Below, piece after piece: positions 8,026 through 17,072 of a DNA stretch of 64,000 nt. The first letter of the stretch is position 1. Each line of letters starts with the position of its first letter. Below the pieces are notes generated by a model. The model worked only from the letters and a program-made list of their open reading frames with translations. It was not told the DNA's origin and did not search any database. The translations under genes and the position numbers were made by a program. Origin of the DNA: Zoogloea sp041914405 (GTDB lineage Bacteria > Pseudomonadota > Gammaproteobacteria > Burkholderiales > Rhodocyclaceae); NCBI RefSeq assembly GCF_041914405.1, contig NZ_JAYSDK010000008.1:62001-126000 (forward strand), given 5' to 3'.

Positions 8026-9627
8026 ATGCTCAACACCACCCTACTCCACGAACTGATCAGTGCCTCTGCCGAACGGATGCCGGCCTCACCGGCCCTGACA
8101 GCAGGCGCGACAACCCTGAACTACGCCGATCTCGACACCCAGGTCGCCGGTTTTTCGGCAGGCCTAATCAACCTGGGGCTTGAGCGGGGAGAGCGCGTCG
8201 GCATCTTTCTGGAAAAACGCGTTGAAACAGTCGTTGCCAGCTTCGGCTCGGCCCGCGCTGGTTGTGCCTTCGTACCAGTCAATCCTATCCTCAAGGGCGA
8301 GCAGGTCATGCACATCCTGCGGGATTGCAACGCACGTCTGCTGGTGACATCGGCAGAGCGCCTGCCCCTCCTCGCTGATGCGCTGGCGCACTGCCACGAC
8401 CTGCGCCACATCGTGCTGACTACCCGCCCGGCCACGCCGCCAATCCTGGCGGGCATCAATGTCATCCAGTGGGACGAACTCCTGTCCGCCCCACCGCGGG
8501 CCGGACACCGGGTCATCGATACCGACCTGCTTTCCATCCTGTACACATCCGGCAGCACGGGCCGCCCGAAGGGCGTCGTGTTATCCCACCGCAACATGGT
8601 GGCCGGAGCAAAGAGCGTTGCAAGCTACCTCGGCAATACGCCTGAGGACACCCTGCTTGCCGCCCTGCCCCTATCCTTCGACGCGGGCTTCTCCCAGCTG
8701 ACCACAGCGTTTCACAGCGGTGCCCGTGTCGTGCTGCTCAACTACCTGCTTCCGCAGGACGTACTCAAGGCGGTGGTCCGTGAGAAGGTCACAGGGCTCA
8801 CCGCCGTACCCCCGCTCTACATTCAACTCGCCCAGCTTAAATGGCCAGAGAGCGTGGCCGAGCACCTGCGATACTTCGCCAACACCGGCGGACGCATGCC
8901 CCTAGAAACCCTCAAGGCGCTACGCACCCAGCTTCCAGAGGCCAAACCTTTCCTGATGTATGGCCTCACCGAGGCCTTCCGCGCTACCTTCCTTCCCCCC
9001 GAACAGGCCGACATCCGCCCTGACTCGATCGGCAAGGCCATACCCAATGCAGAGGTAATGGTGCTGCGGGAGGATGGTACTGAATGCAGCCCCAACGAAC
9101 CGGGCGAGCTCGTCCAACGCGGCGCCCTGGTAGCGATGGGCTACTGGAACGATGCGGAGAAGACGGCCGAGCGCTTCAAGCCGCTGCCAAACACCGCACC
9201 GGGCCGTCAGGCGGGGTTTGTGCTGCCCGAAATAGCCGTCTTCTCAGGTGATACCGTCCGTCGCGACGAAGAAGGCTACCTGTACTTCATCGGCCGCCGG
9301 GACGAAATGATGAAAACGTCTGGCTACCGGGTCAGCCCGACCGAAGTCGAGGAGATCCTGTACAGCACGCAACTCGTTGGTGAATGCGTTGCGTTCGGCG
9401 TGCCACATCCGGCCCTCGGCCACTCGATCTGCGTCATTGCGACAGGGAAGGACGGTACCACCCTTGACACCGCCGCGCTGCTGAATGAGTGCAAACAACG
9501 CATGCCGGCCTACATGGTCCCGAGCGTCATCGAGTCACGAGACGGTCCGCTACCGCGCAATCCGAATGGCAAGATCGATCGCAAGACGCTTTCCACCGAA
9601 TTTGAACAAAACCACAAGGTACAGTAA
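8026..9627 (+). CDS. AMP-forming acyl-CoA/ACP ligase, exosortase A system-associated
   Basis: A 533-residue member of the adenylate-forming (ANL) superfamily. Visible core motifs are the P-loop-like LYTSGSTGRPKGV, the region FLMYGLTEAFRATFLPP, GDTVRRDEEGYLYFIGR (hinge Asp region) and the C-terminal catalytic Lys in NPNGKIDR. The frame extends to a GTG at 7978, but family members start close to the TLLHELI segment, so I chose the ATG at 8026; no clear ribosome binding site precedes either. It resembles the exosortase A-associated ligase family that co-occurs with the PLP decarboxylase encoded next. Its stop overlaps the next ATG by one base (TAATG). I infer activation of a carboxylic or amino acid and transfer to the nearby ACP. 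Confidence 0.88.
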   Translation: MLNTTLLHELISASAERMPASPALTAGATTLNYADLDTQVAGFSAGLINLGLERGERVGIFLEKRVETVVASFGSARAGCAFVPVNPILKGEQVMHILRDCNARLLVTSAERLPLLADALAHCHDLRHIVLTTRPATPPILAGINVIQWDELLSAPPRAGHRVIDTDLLSILYTSGSTGRPKGVVLSHRNMVAGAKSVASYLGNTPEDTLLAALPLSFDAGFSQLTTAFHSGARVVLLNYLLPQDVLKAVVREKVTGLTAVPPLYIQLAQLKWPESVAEHLRYFANTGGRMPLETLKALRTQLPEAKPFLMYGLTEAFRATFLPPEQADIRPDSIGKAIPNAEVMVLREDGTECSPNEPGELVQRGALVAMGYWNDAEKTAERFKPLPNTAPGRQAGFVLPEIAVFSGDTVRRDEEGYLYFIGRRDEMMKTSGYRVSPTEVEEILYSTQLVGECVAFGVPHPALGHSICVIATGKDGTTLDTAALLNECKQRMPAYMVPSVIESRDGPLPRNPNGKIDRKTLSTEFEQNHKVQ

Positions 9628-10871
9628 TGAGTGACGCCAACCGCGAAAGGCCGGTTCATGTGCCTATGGATCAATTCCAGTCCGCCGACGGTGAACTGCT
9701 GATCGGTGGCATTCCGCTTCGCCGCCTTGCCGAACGCGTGGGCCAGACACCGTTCTACGCCTATGACCGCGGCTTGCTGACCCGGCGCGTCACCGAACTG
9801 CGCACCGCCCTGCCGGCAGGGATCAAAATCCACTTCGCCATGAAAGCCAACCCGATGCCGGCAGTGGTCGATCACATGGCTCGTCTCGTGGACGGGATCG
9901 ATGTGGCATCGGCGCGGGAACTCAAGATCGCCCTCGACAGCGGCGCCAACCCGCGTGACATCAGCTTTGCCGGCCCCGGCAAGCGCCACGAGGAACTCCG
10001 CCAGGCCGTCGCTGCAGGAATCCTGATCAATATCGAGTCCTTCCGGGAAGTTGCCGAACTGGCCGCCATCCGCCAGGAAAGCGGTTGGCCGGTGCGCGTC
10101 GCAGTTCGCGTGAATCCTGACTTCGAGCTGAAAAGCTCCGGCATGAAGATGGGTGGCGGCCCCAAGCAGTTCGGAGTGGACGCCGAGCGTGTCCCCGAAC
10201 TGCTCGCCGATATCGGCCGTGCCGGCCTCGCTTTCGAAGGCTTCCACCTGTTCGCCGGCTCCCAGAATCTACGCCCCGAAGCCATCGTTGAGGCTCAGCG
10301 CAAGTGCTTCGATCTGGCTGTTCGGCTCGCTGAAGCGGCCCCGGCACCAGTCAAATTCTTGAATCTGGGTGGCGGCTTCGGCATTCCCTACTTCCCAGGC
10401 GAACAACGTCTCGATTTGACGAGTATCGGAGCAAATCTCAAGACAATCGCGAATGAGGCAGCAGACAAGTTCCCTGGAGCCGAAATCGTTATCGAGCTGG
10501 GAAGGTATCTCGTCGGTGAAGCGGGGGTCTATGTCTGCAGTATCGTGGACCGCAAGGACTCCCGCGGCCATACATTTCTGGTTGCCGATGGCGGACTCCA
10601 CCACCACTTGTCCGCATCAGGCAATTTCGGCCAAGTCATTCGTAAGAACTATCCGGTGTGCATCGGCAACCGGATAAGTGAATCGGCTAGCGAGAACGCG
10701 TCCGTCGTCGGCCCCCTATGTACGCCGCTCGACATCCTGGCCGACCGGATGCAGCTCCCTGCTGCACAGCCGGGCGACCTGGTTGTGGTTTTTCAGTCAG
10801 GTGCCTACGGGGCCAGCGCCAGTCCCCAGACCTTCCTGGACCATCCACGAGTCGTAGAGATCCTCGTCTGA
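9627..10871 (+). CDS. PLP-dependent decarboxylase (Orn/DAP/Arg type), exosortase A system-associated
   Basis: A 414-residue alanine-racemase-fold (type III) decarboxylase. The PLP-binding Lys is K73 in HFAMKANP. The phosphate-binding glycine loop is LNLGGGFGIPYF, and the Cys in GPLCTPLD (about residue 364) corresponds to the active-site Cys donated across the dimer in DAP decarboxylase relatives. It resembles the family annotated as pyridoxal-dependent decarboxylase, exosortase A system-associated, rather than LysA. It is translationally coupled to the ligase by a one-base overlap and followed by a strong terminator. I infer decarboxylation of an amino acid that is free or carrier-bound; the substrate is not known. 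Confidence 0.9.
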   Translation: MSDANRERPVHVPMDQFQSADGELLIGGIPLRRLAERVGQTPFYAYDRGLLTRRVTELRTALPAGIKIHFAMKANPMPAVVDHMARLVDGIDVASARELKIALDSGANPRDISFAGPGKRHEELRQAVAAGILINIESFREVAELAAIRQESGWPVRVAVRVNPDFELKSSGMKMGGGPKQFGVDAERVPELLADIGRAGLAFEGFHLFAGSQNLRPEAIVEAQRKCFDLAVRLAEAAPAPVKFLNLGGGFGIPYFPGEQRLDLTSIGANLKTIANEAADKFPGAEIVIELGRYLVGEAGVYVCSIVDRKDSRGHTFLVADGGLHHHLSASGNFGQVIRKNYPVCIGNRISESASENASVVGPLCTPLDILADRMQLPAAQPGDLVVVFQSGAYGASASPQTFLDHPRVVEILV

Positions 10872-10888
10872 AAAACAATCCGCAAAAA

Positions 10889-10927
10889 CCGAGGGGCGAC
10901 GTCGATGACGTCGCCCCTCGGTTTTTT
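10889..10927. terminator. Bidirectional intrinsic terminator
   Basis: A perfect 15-bp stem (10889-10903 with 10907-10921) has a 3-base loop, is flanked by five A's upstream and followed by six T's. It serves the plus-strand decarboxylase and the convergent minus-strand DUF3579 gene, and marks the right border of the exosortase-associated module. Confidence 0.93.
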
Positions 10928-10977
10928 ATTAGGCACAGGAAAACAGAGCTACCGCACTGGAAAACGCCTGAACGAAC

Positions 10978-11271
10978 TCAGCCAAAATGGTCGTCCGGCA
11001 GGGATTCCACCTGCAGATCATTATCCTTCGCAAAATTGCGCAGGAAGTTGTAAGCCAACGGTTCAATTTCGTGGATACGTGCATCCACCAACACCGTCTT
11101 GTCACCCCGCAAATTACACGCTGGCCGTACATACGGAGAATACGTCATGCGATTGTCCGCTCCGAATACGGACATGATCCCGCACAAGCGATCCGCCCAA
11201 TCACTAGGACGAAAAGTCCTTCCATCACTGGTGCGACCAACGATAACGAAATTTTCGATTTTTTGAATCAT
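10978..11271 (-). CDS. DUF3579 domain-containing protein
   Basis: A 97-residue protein matching what I remember of DUF3579: FVIVGRTSDGRTFRPSDWADRLCGIMSVFG, then MTYSPYVRPAC, and VDARIHEIEPLAYNFLRNFAKDNDL. It is small, without membrane segments, and widespread in betaproteobacteria; the function is unknown. The family in general is annotated only by its domain number. It is transcribed alone, converging on the strong terminator at 10889-10927. The start is the only reasonable Met, with no obvious ribosome binding site. Confidence 0.85.
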   Translation of the reverse strand: MIQKIENFVIVGRTSDGRTFRPSDWADRLCGIMSVFGADNRMTYSPYVRPACNLRGDKTVLVDARIHEIEPLAYNFLRNFAKDNDLQVESLPDDHFG

Positions 11272-11577
11272 GTGCGATGACTGAAATGATTTCGCCGAAT
11301 AGCAGCCTTACCAACAAGCACTCCCCTCGTCTCCCTTACGCGGCGAGGCTCCGAAAATCACTTTACGGGACGTAATCTGACCTGCCTCCACCAAGAAGAA
11401 ACCATGACTGCTTGAATGCTAGACGATCATTTCTGGACATACAAACGCTAGCAGACTGGATCATCCGCCCCCCAAAAGCAAAACTGTGGACCTTGGCCCA
11501 CAGTTTCGTTCGATCACAGCCTCCCCAAAGCACACCGCTTTCGCCTTTTCAGAATTCACTGGCTAGCGTACGCCGCT
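11272..11577. other. Intergenic stretch between DUF3579 and DUF2818
   Basis: About 306 bases without a convincing gene. It holds the probable terminator of the nuo/DUF2818 unit (11474-11506). The remainder presumably contains the DUF3579 promoter, but I see no clear -10/-35 pair. The base composition is more AT-rich than the surrounding coding DNA. Confidence 0.6.
11474..11506 (-). terminator. Probable intrinsic terminator of the nuo-DUF2818 operon
   Basis: AAACTGTGG (11481-11489) pairs with CCACAGTTT (11498-11506), a 9-bp stem with an 8-base loop. Read on the minus strand it is followed by TTTTGCTTTTG. It lies about 70 bases after the DUF2818 stop codon. Confidence 0.6.
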
Positions 11578-11877
11578 CTAGGATTTCAGCTCGCGGGACC
11601 AGAGATGGCGATAGACGAAGCCCGGATAAGCAAAGACGACGAACATGCACACTGTAATGGCGAAAAACTCCCAATTCTGCGAATAACGGGAACCATTCTC
11701 GGACGCTTCCCTGGCGATCAACAAAGCACCACTCAAGAAGTAATAGACGCCCAGTTCCAGAATTCGCAGCAGAACAGTCTTTCCACTCGACACGCGAAAA
11801 ACGCAGAAAAGCCGCCCAGTAAGAAAAGGCAGGTTGGCCAAGGCAAACAGGAATACAAATTCTCCGAAGTGCCCCAC
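11578..11877 (-). CDS. DUF2818 family membrane protein
   Basis: A 99-residue, three-helix inner-membrane protein. The helices lie at about residues 5-22, 35-55 and 68-86, and conserved-looking segments are ANLPF near the N-terminus and FAYPGFVYRHLW near the C-terminus, as in DUF2818. It starts with GTG and follows nuoN by 47 bases, so it is the last gene of the nuo operon. This position recurs in betaproteobacteria, which suggests an accessory or assembly role for complex I, but no function is established from sequence. Confidence 0.8.
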   Translation of the reverse strand: MGHFGEFVFLFALANLPFLTGRLFCVFRVSSGKTVLLRILELGVYYFLSGALLIAREASENGSRYSQNWEFFAITVCMFVVFAYPGFVYRHLWSRELKS

Positions 11878-11924
11878 CTATCGCCTGCCTTTCCTTATCA
11901 GCGGTTTCTGACGCGCCAACTCTG

Positions 11925-13391
11925 TTAGAGCGAACCGAGCAACGAATATGCACAGAGGGACATCAGGGCCTGAGGAGCAAGCCCGAGGACGGCGATCGCG
12001 ATCCCGTTCAAGGACAGCAGCGCACGCATGTCAGCCGGTGCGGTCAAAGGCGTGGCCTCCAAAGGCTCGTCGAAATACATGATCTTGACGACACGCAGAT
12101 AGTAGAAGGCACCAATCAACGACATCACCACCGCGAGAATCGCAATCCAGATGTAACCGGCAGCAACCACGGCCTGCAGCACCGAAAACTTGGCAAAGAA
12201 GCCCACGAAAAACGGGATGCCCGCCATGGAGAACATCACCATGGCCATAACACCAGCGAACCAGGAGTTGCGCTTGTTTAGCCCCTTGAAGTCGTCGAGC
12301 GTTTCGGCTTCGAAACCCGCGCGCGACAGCAGCAACAGCACACCAAAGGAAGCCAGGCTCATGAGCACGTACGAAACCACATAGAACATCGCCGAGCTGT
12401 ATGCGTTTAGCGCGAAGTGCCGATCACCACCAACCACGCCCGAAACCAGGCCCAGCAGCATGAAACCCATGTGGGAGATACCGGAATAACCCAGCATGCG
12501 CTTGAGATTGGACTGGGCGATGGCAGCCAGGTTACCCAACACGATCGACAGTACTGCGAGCACCATCAGCATGGACTGCCATTGCTCGGCAAACTCGAAG
12601 AGGCCATTGACGAGCAGGCGCATGGCCATCGCGAAAGCAGCCAGTTTCGGCGCGGAAGCGATGAACAGGGTGATGGACGTGGGAGCGCCATGATAGACGT
12701 CGGGAATCCACATATGGAAAGGCACGACGCCCAGTTTGAAGGCCAGACCCGCTACGATGAACACCAAGCCGAACATGAGTACGGTCTTGTTGCCGGCCTG
12801 CTGATAAATCGCCTGAGCCACGCCGGAAATTTCCAAGGTGCCGGCACCACCATACAGCATGGAAATGCCATACAACAGAAGACCGGAAGCCAGCGCGCCC
12901 AGCACGAAATACTTCATGGCCGCTTCGGTGGCACGTGCGGAATCGCGCAGCAGTGCAACCATCGCATACAGGGCGAGGGACAGCAGTTCGAGACCCAGGT
13001 AGATGGTCAGGAAATGATTGGCGGTGATCATCACCATCATGCCCAAGGTCGCAAAGATCGCCAGCACATAGTACTCAGTGGTTTCGATCTTGCGGTCATT
13101 CATGTAACTGCGCGAATACAGGAGCGCAATCGCCACCGCGAAGTAGAGGACGAGCTTCAGGAAATCACCCATCAGATCATCCACATACATATTGCTGAAC
13201 GTGAAGCTAACCTGCCCGTCCATCGTGAACAACGTGATCGCGGCCGCTCCGATCAAAGTCAGCTGGCTCAGCGCGTAAGCCACATTGCGCGGATGCTTCG
13301 AGAAAGTCCCCGCAAGGAGGATCACGAAGGACATTGCAACGACGAACAACTCTGCCGCCGCTGGGTAAAAGTCAGGGATTACAAAGTTCAT
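11925..13391 (-). CDS. nuoN: NADH-quinone oxidoreductase subunit N
   Basis: A 488-residue antiporter-like subunit of complex I with about 14 transmembrane helices. It shows the proton-channel signatures of the family: LGLELLSLALYAM with its helix-5 Glu, FKLGVVPFHMWIPDVYHGAP with the Lys/His channel residues, and NLKRMLGYSGISHMGF. It forms one of the three proton-pumping modules of the membrane arm. It lies 40 bases downstream of nuoM, near the end of the nuoA-N operon. The length is normal for the family. Confidence 0.97.
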   Translation of the reverse strand: MNFVIPDFYPAAAELFVVAMSFVILLAGTFSKHPRNVAYALSQLTLIGAAAITLFTMDGQVSFTFSNMYVDDLMGDFLKLVLYFAVAIALLYSRSYMNDRKIETTEYYVLAIFATLGMMVMITANHFLTIYLGLELLSLALYAMVALLRDSARATEAAMKYFVLGALASGLLLYGISMLYGGAGTLEISGVAQAIYQQAGNKTVLMFGLVFIVAGLAFKLGVVPFHMWIPDVYHGAPTSITLFIASAPKLAAFAMAMRLLVNGLFEFAEQWQSMLMVLAVLSIVLGNLAAIAQSNLKRMLGYSGISHMGFMLLGLVSGVVGGDRHFALNAYSSAMFYVVSYVLMSLASFGVLLLLSRAGFEAETLDDFKGLNKRNSWFAGVMAMVMFSMAGIPFFVGFFAKFSVLQAVVAAGYIWIAILAVVMSLIGAFYYLRVVKIMYFDEPLEATPLTAPADMRALLSLNGIAIAVLGLAPQALMSLCAYSLLGSL

Positions 13392-13431
13392 CTTAAGGCC
13401 ACATTCCGCTGGTTTCGTATCCGTTACAGGC

Positions 13432-14913
13432 TCAAAGCTTGCTCACAGCAACATGCTTGAGCAGTTCATTGACCGACGCGTGCATGACTTCCGTTACCGG
13501 GAAGGGATAGATACCCATGGCCAGAACACACACGGCAAGGATCGCAAGGAAAACGAACTCGCGATTGTTGATATCGGTCAGCTCAGCCACATGGTGGTTG
13601 GCCACGGCACCGAAAACCACGCGCTTGTACATCCACAGCGTGTAAGCGGCACCAAGAATCAGCGTGGTCGCTGCGCCGAAACCAATCCAGAAATTGAACT
13701 TCACGGCTCCCAGCGCGACCATGAATTCACCAACAAAACCGGAAGTAGCCGGCAAACCGGAGTTTGCCATTGCGAACAGCATGAACAGCGCGGCGAACTT
13801 AGGCATCACATTCACGACACCGCCGTAGTCGGCGATCTGGCGGGAGTGCATGCGGTCATACAGCACACCAATCGACGCAAACATCGCGGCAGACACGAAG
13901 CCGTGCGAAATCATCTGGACGAGCGCCCCCTCAACACCGAGAGGATTGAAAATGAAGAAGCCCAGCGTCACGAAACCCATGTGCGAAATGGACGAATAGG
14001 CGACCAGCTTCTTCATGTCCGTCTGAACCAGCGCCACGAAACCGATGTAGATCACTGCGATCAAGGACAGCGTAATGATCAGCGGCGCAAAGGCGTGGCT
14101 GGCATCCGGCGCGATCGGCAGGGCGAACCGCAGGAAACCGTAAGCACCCAGTTTCAGACCGATAGCTGCCAGCACGATGGAACCACCAGTAGGCGCTTCC
14201 ACGTGGGCATCCGGCAACCAGGTATGAACCGGGAACATCGGCACCTTGACAGCAAAGGAAACCAGGAAGGCCAGGAAGATCAGGCTCTGCACCTCCATGC
14301 CGAGCTTGAGTTGGTGCCAATCGAGGATGTTGAAGCTGCCACCAGACTCCATGAATAGATAGAGCAGCGCGATCAGCATCAGAAGCGAGCCGGCAAGCGT
14401 GTAGAGAAAGAACTTGATCGCTGCATACACCCGGTTCGCCCCACCCCACACACCAATGATGATGAACAGCGGGATCAGTGAAGCTTCGAAGAAGACGTAG
14501 AACAGCACGCCATCAAGCGCCGAGAAGATGCCGTTGATCAAGCCGGACATGATCAGGAAGGCCGCCATGTACTGAGCGACTTTCTCCTGGATAACCTCCC
14601 AGCCTGCCACGACAACAATCACCGTTATAAAGCTGTTGAGCAGCACAAAAAGCACGGAAATGCCGTCAACACCGAGCACGTAATTGATGTTGAAGCGCGG
14701 AATCCACGGATAGGCTTCCACGAACTGCATGGCACTCGTGGTGGCATCAAAGCCCGTGTAGAGCGGGATGCTGACGGCCAGACCGGCAAGCGCGAAAAAC
14801 AGCGCAAGAAATCTCGCGACCGACGCATTACGGTCCGACCCCGAAGCGAGCGCTAATAGGCCACCAACGATCGGAACCCAAATCGCAAGGCTGAGGAATG
14901 GAATACCCGTCAT
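13432..14913 (-). CDS. nuoM: NADH-quinone oxidoreductase subunit M
   Basis: A 493-residue antiporter-like membrane subunit of complex I. Channel and quinone-oxidoreductase family motifs include FFEASLIPLFIIIGVWGG, the VKVPMFPVHTWLPDAHVEAP loop and KKLVAYSSISHMGFV. It contributes a proton translocation path between NuoL and NuoN. It is separated from nuoL by 86 bases that contain a small hairpin, and is followed by nuoN. Confidence 0.97.
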   Translation of the reverse strand: MTGIPFLSLAIWVPIVGGLLALASGSDRNASVARFLALFFALAGLAVSIPLYTGFDATTSAMQFVEAYPWIPRFNINYVLGVDGISVLFVLLNSFITVIVVVAGWEVIQEKVAQYMAAFLIMSGLINGIFSALDGVLFYVFFEASLIPLFIIIGVWGGANRVYAAIKFFLYTLAGSLLMLIALLYLFMESGGSFNILDWHQLKLGMEVQSLIFLAFLVSFAVKVPMFPVHTWLPDAHVEAPTGGSIVLAAIGLKLGAYGFLRFALPIAPDASHAFAPLIITLSLIAVIYIGFVALVQTDMKKLVAYSSISHMGFVTLGFFIFNPLGVEGALVQMISHGFVSAAMFASIGVLYDRMHSRQIADYGGVVNVMPKFAALFMLFAMANSGLPATSGFVGEFMVALGAVKFNFWIGFGAATTLILGAAYTLWMYKRVVFGAVANHHVAELTDINNREFVFLAILAVCVLAMGIYPFPVTEVMHASVNELLKHVAVSKL

Positions 14914-14930
14914 CTCTACTTTCCGTTCTA

Positions 14931-14950
14931 TGCGCCCCCAAAGGGGCGCA
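14931..14950. repeat. Small intercistronic hairpin between nuoL and nuoM
   Basis: TGCGCCCC (14931-14938) pairs with GGGGCGCA (14943-14950). No T-run follows, so it is more likely an mRNA stability or processing element than a terminator. Confidence 0.4.
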
Positions 14951-14999
14951 AAAGTCCTAAATTATGTGAAGTGGTTTCAAGCCGGCTGTATCGGACGAA

Positions 15000-17060
15000 T
15001 CAACCCCGATTGACCCAGAAGGCCAGCAGCAGGAAAACACCAATAATCATCGAAAACGCATACTGATAGATGTGGCCACTCTGGAAGAGGCGCGACAGCT
15101 GAGCAATTAGGCCCACCGTCTTCGCGGAGCCATTCACGACGATGCCGTCGATGATGGTCTGATCACCGACCTTCCAGAGCAGGCGGCCTAGCACACGGGC
15201 ACCCGCTGCAAAAACCGCTTCATTGATCTTGTCGAAGTAGTACTTGTTCTCGAGCAGACGGTGGATCGGGCTGAAGACCCGGGCGATCACCGGCGGAACG
15301 GAAGGAACGACCAGATACAACAAGCCGGCCAGTGCTACGCCACTGATTGCCAGAATGAAGGGTAGCGAGGTGAAGCCATGCAATGCCATTGCAGCCGAGC
15401 CGTGGAACTCCTCGCCCAGTTCGGCCATCGCGTGATGATGCTCTGCAAAGTGGATGACGCCCTTGAAGAAATCACCAAACAGCATCTTATCGATCGAGAA
15501 GTAACCCACAAGCACCGACGGGATCGCCAGCAAGACCAGCGGAACGGTCACGACCCACGGAGACTCGTGCGGCTTCTGGCCCGGAGCCAGACCATGATGG
15601 TGTTCATCATGATGATCATCGTCGTGAGCATGCTCGTCATGGGCATGTTCGTCGGCGTGGGCTGCGGCATGACCGTGAGCCTCTTCCTCATGATGTGCCT
15701 TACCAAAGCGCTCCTCGCCATGGAACACCAGGAAGTACATGCGGAATGAGTAGAAGGCAGTAACAAAGACGCCAGCAATCACACAGAAATAGGCATAACC
15801 AGAACCGTACAGCTCCGAAAGCTGGACCGCTTCGATGATGGTGTCTTTGGAGTAGAAGCCGGAGAAGAACGGGAAGCCGATCAGCGCCAAGGAGCCGAGC
15901 AAAGACGTGAGCCACGTGACCGGCATGTACTTCCACAGGCCACCCATGTTGCGCATGTCCTGATCGTGGTGCATTCCGATGATCACAGAGCCGGCGCCAA
16001 GGAACAGCAGTGCCTTGAAGAAGGCGTGAGTCATCAGGTGGAAGACAGCTGCCGAGTAGGCGGATACCCCCAGGGCCACAGTCATGTAACCCAGTTGGGA
16101 CAGGGTCGAATAAGCAACGACGCGCTTGATGTCGTGCTGCACGATACCCAGGAAACCCATGAACAGCGCCGTAGTGGCGCCAACGATCAGCACGAAGGAC
16201 AGCGCGGTTTCGGAGAGTTCGAACAGCGGCGACATGCGAGCAACCATGAAGATACCGGCGGTAACCATGGTTGCAGCGTGAATCAGCGCGGAAATCGGGG
16301 TCGGGCCTTCCATCGAATCCGGCAGCCAGACATGCAACGGCACCTGAGCCGACTTACCCATAGCACCGATGAAAAGACCGATACAGATCGCAGTAATCAG
16401 CGGCCAGCCCGTTTCCGGGACCGTCATGCCAGCAAGCTCACCGGCCTTCGCAAACACTTCGGTGTAATTGAGGGTGCCCGCAAAGGCTGCAATCAGGCCA
16501 ATACCCAGCAAGAAACCGAAGTCACCGACACGGTTGACCAGGAAAGCCTTCAGGTTGGCAAAGATCGCCGTCGGACGCGTATACCAGAAACCGATAAGCA
16601 GGTAAGACACCAGGCCCACCGCTTCCCAGCCGAAGAACAACTGCACGAAGTTGTTCGACATCACCAGCATCAACATCGAGAAGGTGAACAGCGAGATATA
16701 GCTGAAGAAACGCTGGTAACCGGGATCTTCCGCCATGTAACCGATGGTATAGATGTGCACCATCAGTGACACGAAGGTCACCACCAGCATCATCATCACC
16801 GTCAGGGAGTCGATCATGAAGCCGACTTCGAAATCGAGCCCACCGCTGGACGCCCAGTGATATAGGGTTCCATTGAACGTGTTTCCGGCCTGGACGTCCT
16901 GGAAGATGACCACAGACAGCGCGAACGCCACTGCGACACCGGCGATGGTAACGGTATGAGCACCACGTCTACCAATGATCTTTCCGAACAGCCCCGCCAT
17001 GATTGCGCCGAAAAGCGGCGCAAGCGGAACCAGCAGATATAGCTTTTGGATCCCAGTCAT
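15000..17060 (-). CDS. nuoL: NADH-quinone oxidoreductase subunit L
   Basis: A 686-residue distal antiporter-like subunit of complex I that carries the long lateral helix at its C-terminus. The proton-channel motifs are FFGWEAVGLVSYLLIGFW, GKSAQVPLHVWLPDSMEGPTP and KRVVAYSTLSQLGYM. Between about residues 453 and 490 there is a loop extremely rich in His, Asp and Glu (repeats of AHADEHAHD and DDHHDEHHHG), followed by GLAPGQKPHESPW. The loop is absent from the E. coli protein as I recall it and could bind metal ions. It lies between nuoK and nuoM. Confidence 0.97.
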   Translation of the reverse strand: MTGIQKLYLLVPLAPLFGAIMAGLFGKIIGRRGAHTVTIAGVAVAFALSVVIFQDVQAGNTFNGTLYHWASSGGLDFEVGFMIDSLTVMMMLVVTFVSLMVHIYTIGYMAEDPGYQRFFSYISLFTFSMLMLVMSNNFVQLFFGWEAVGLVSYLLIGFWYTRPTAIFANLKAFLVNRVGDFGFLLGIGLIAAFAGTLNYTEVFAKAGELAGMTVPETGWPLITAICIGLFIGAMGKSAQVPLHVWLPDSMEGPTPISALIHAATMVTAGIFMVARMSPLFELSETALSFVLIVGATTALFMGFLGIVQHDIKRVVAYSTLSQLGYMTVALGVSAYSAAVFHLMTHAFFKALLFLGAGSVIIGMHHDQDMRNMGGLWKYMPVTWLTSLLGSLALIGFPFFSGFYSKDTIIEAVQLSELYGSGYAYFCVIAGVFVTAFYSFRMYFLVFHGEERFGKAHHEEEAHGHAAAHADEHAHDEHAHDDDHHDEHHHGLAPGQKPHESPWVVTVPLVLLAIPSVLVGYFSIDKMLFGDFFKGVIHFAEHHHAMAELGEEFHGSAAMALHGFTSLPFILAISGVALAGLLYLVVPSVPPVIARVFSPIHRLLENKYYFDKINEAVFAAGARVLGRLLWKVGDQTIIDGIVVNGSAKTVGLIAQLSRLFQSGHIYQYAFSMIIGVFLLLAFWVNRG

Positions 17061-17072
17061 TCGAACGCTTCC

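Noticed and set aside
11412..11657. Small plus-strand frame of 81 codons in the DUF3579-DUF2818 gap
   Set aside because: No ribosome binding site, runs antisense into DUF2818, and has an unpatterned sequence; also overlaps the probable nuo terminator.
12417..14358. Long plus-strand frames opposite nuoN and nuoM
   Set aside because: The products are His/Gln/Arg-rich complements of membrane helices, a known artefact of antisense frames.
14931..14950. Hairpin between nuoL and nuoM as a terminator
   Set aside because: No T-run on the transcribed strand and it lies inside an operon; listed only as a hairpin.
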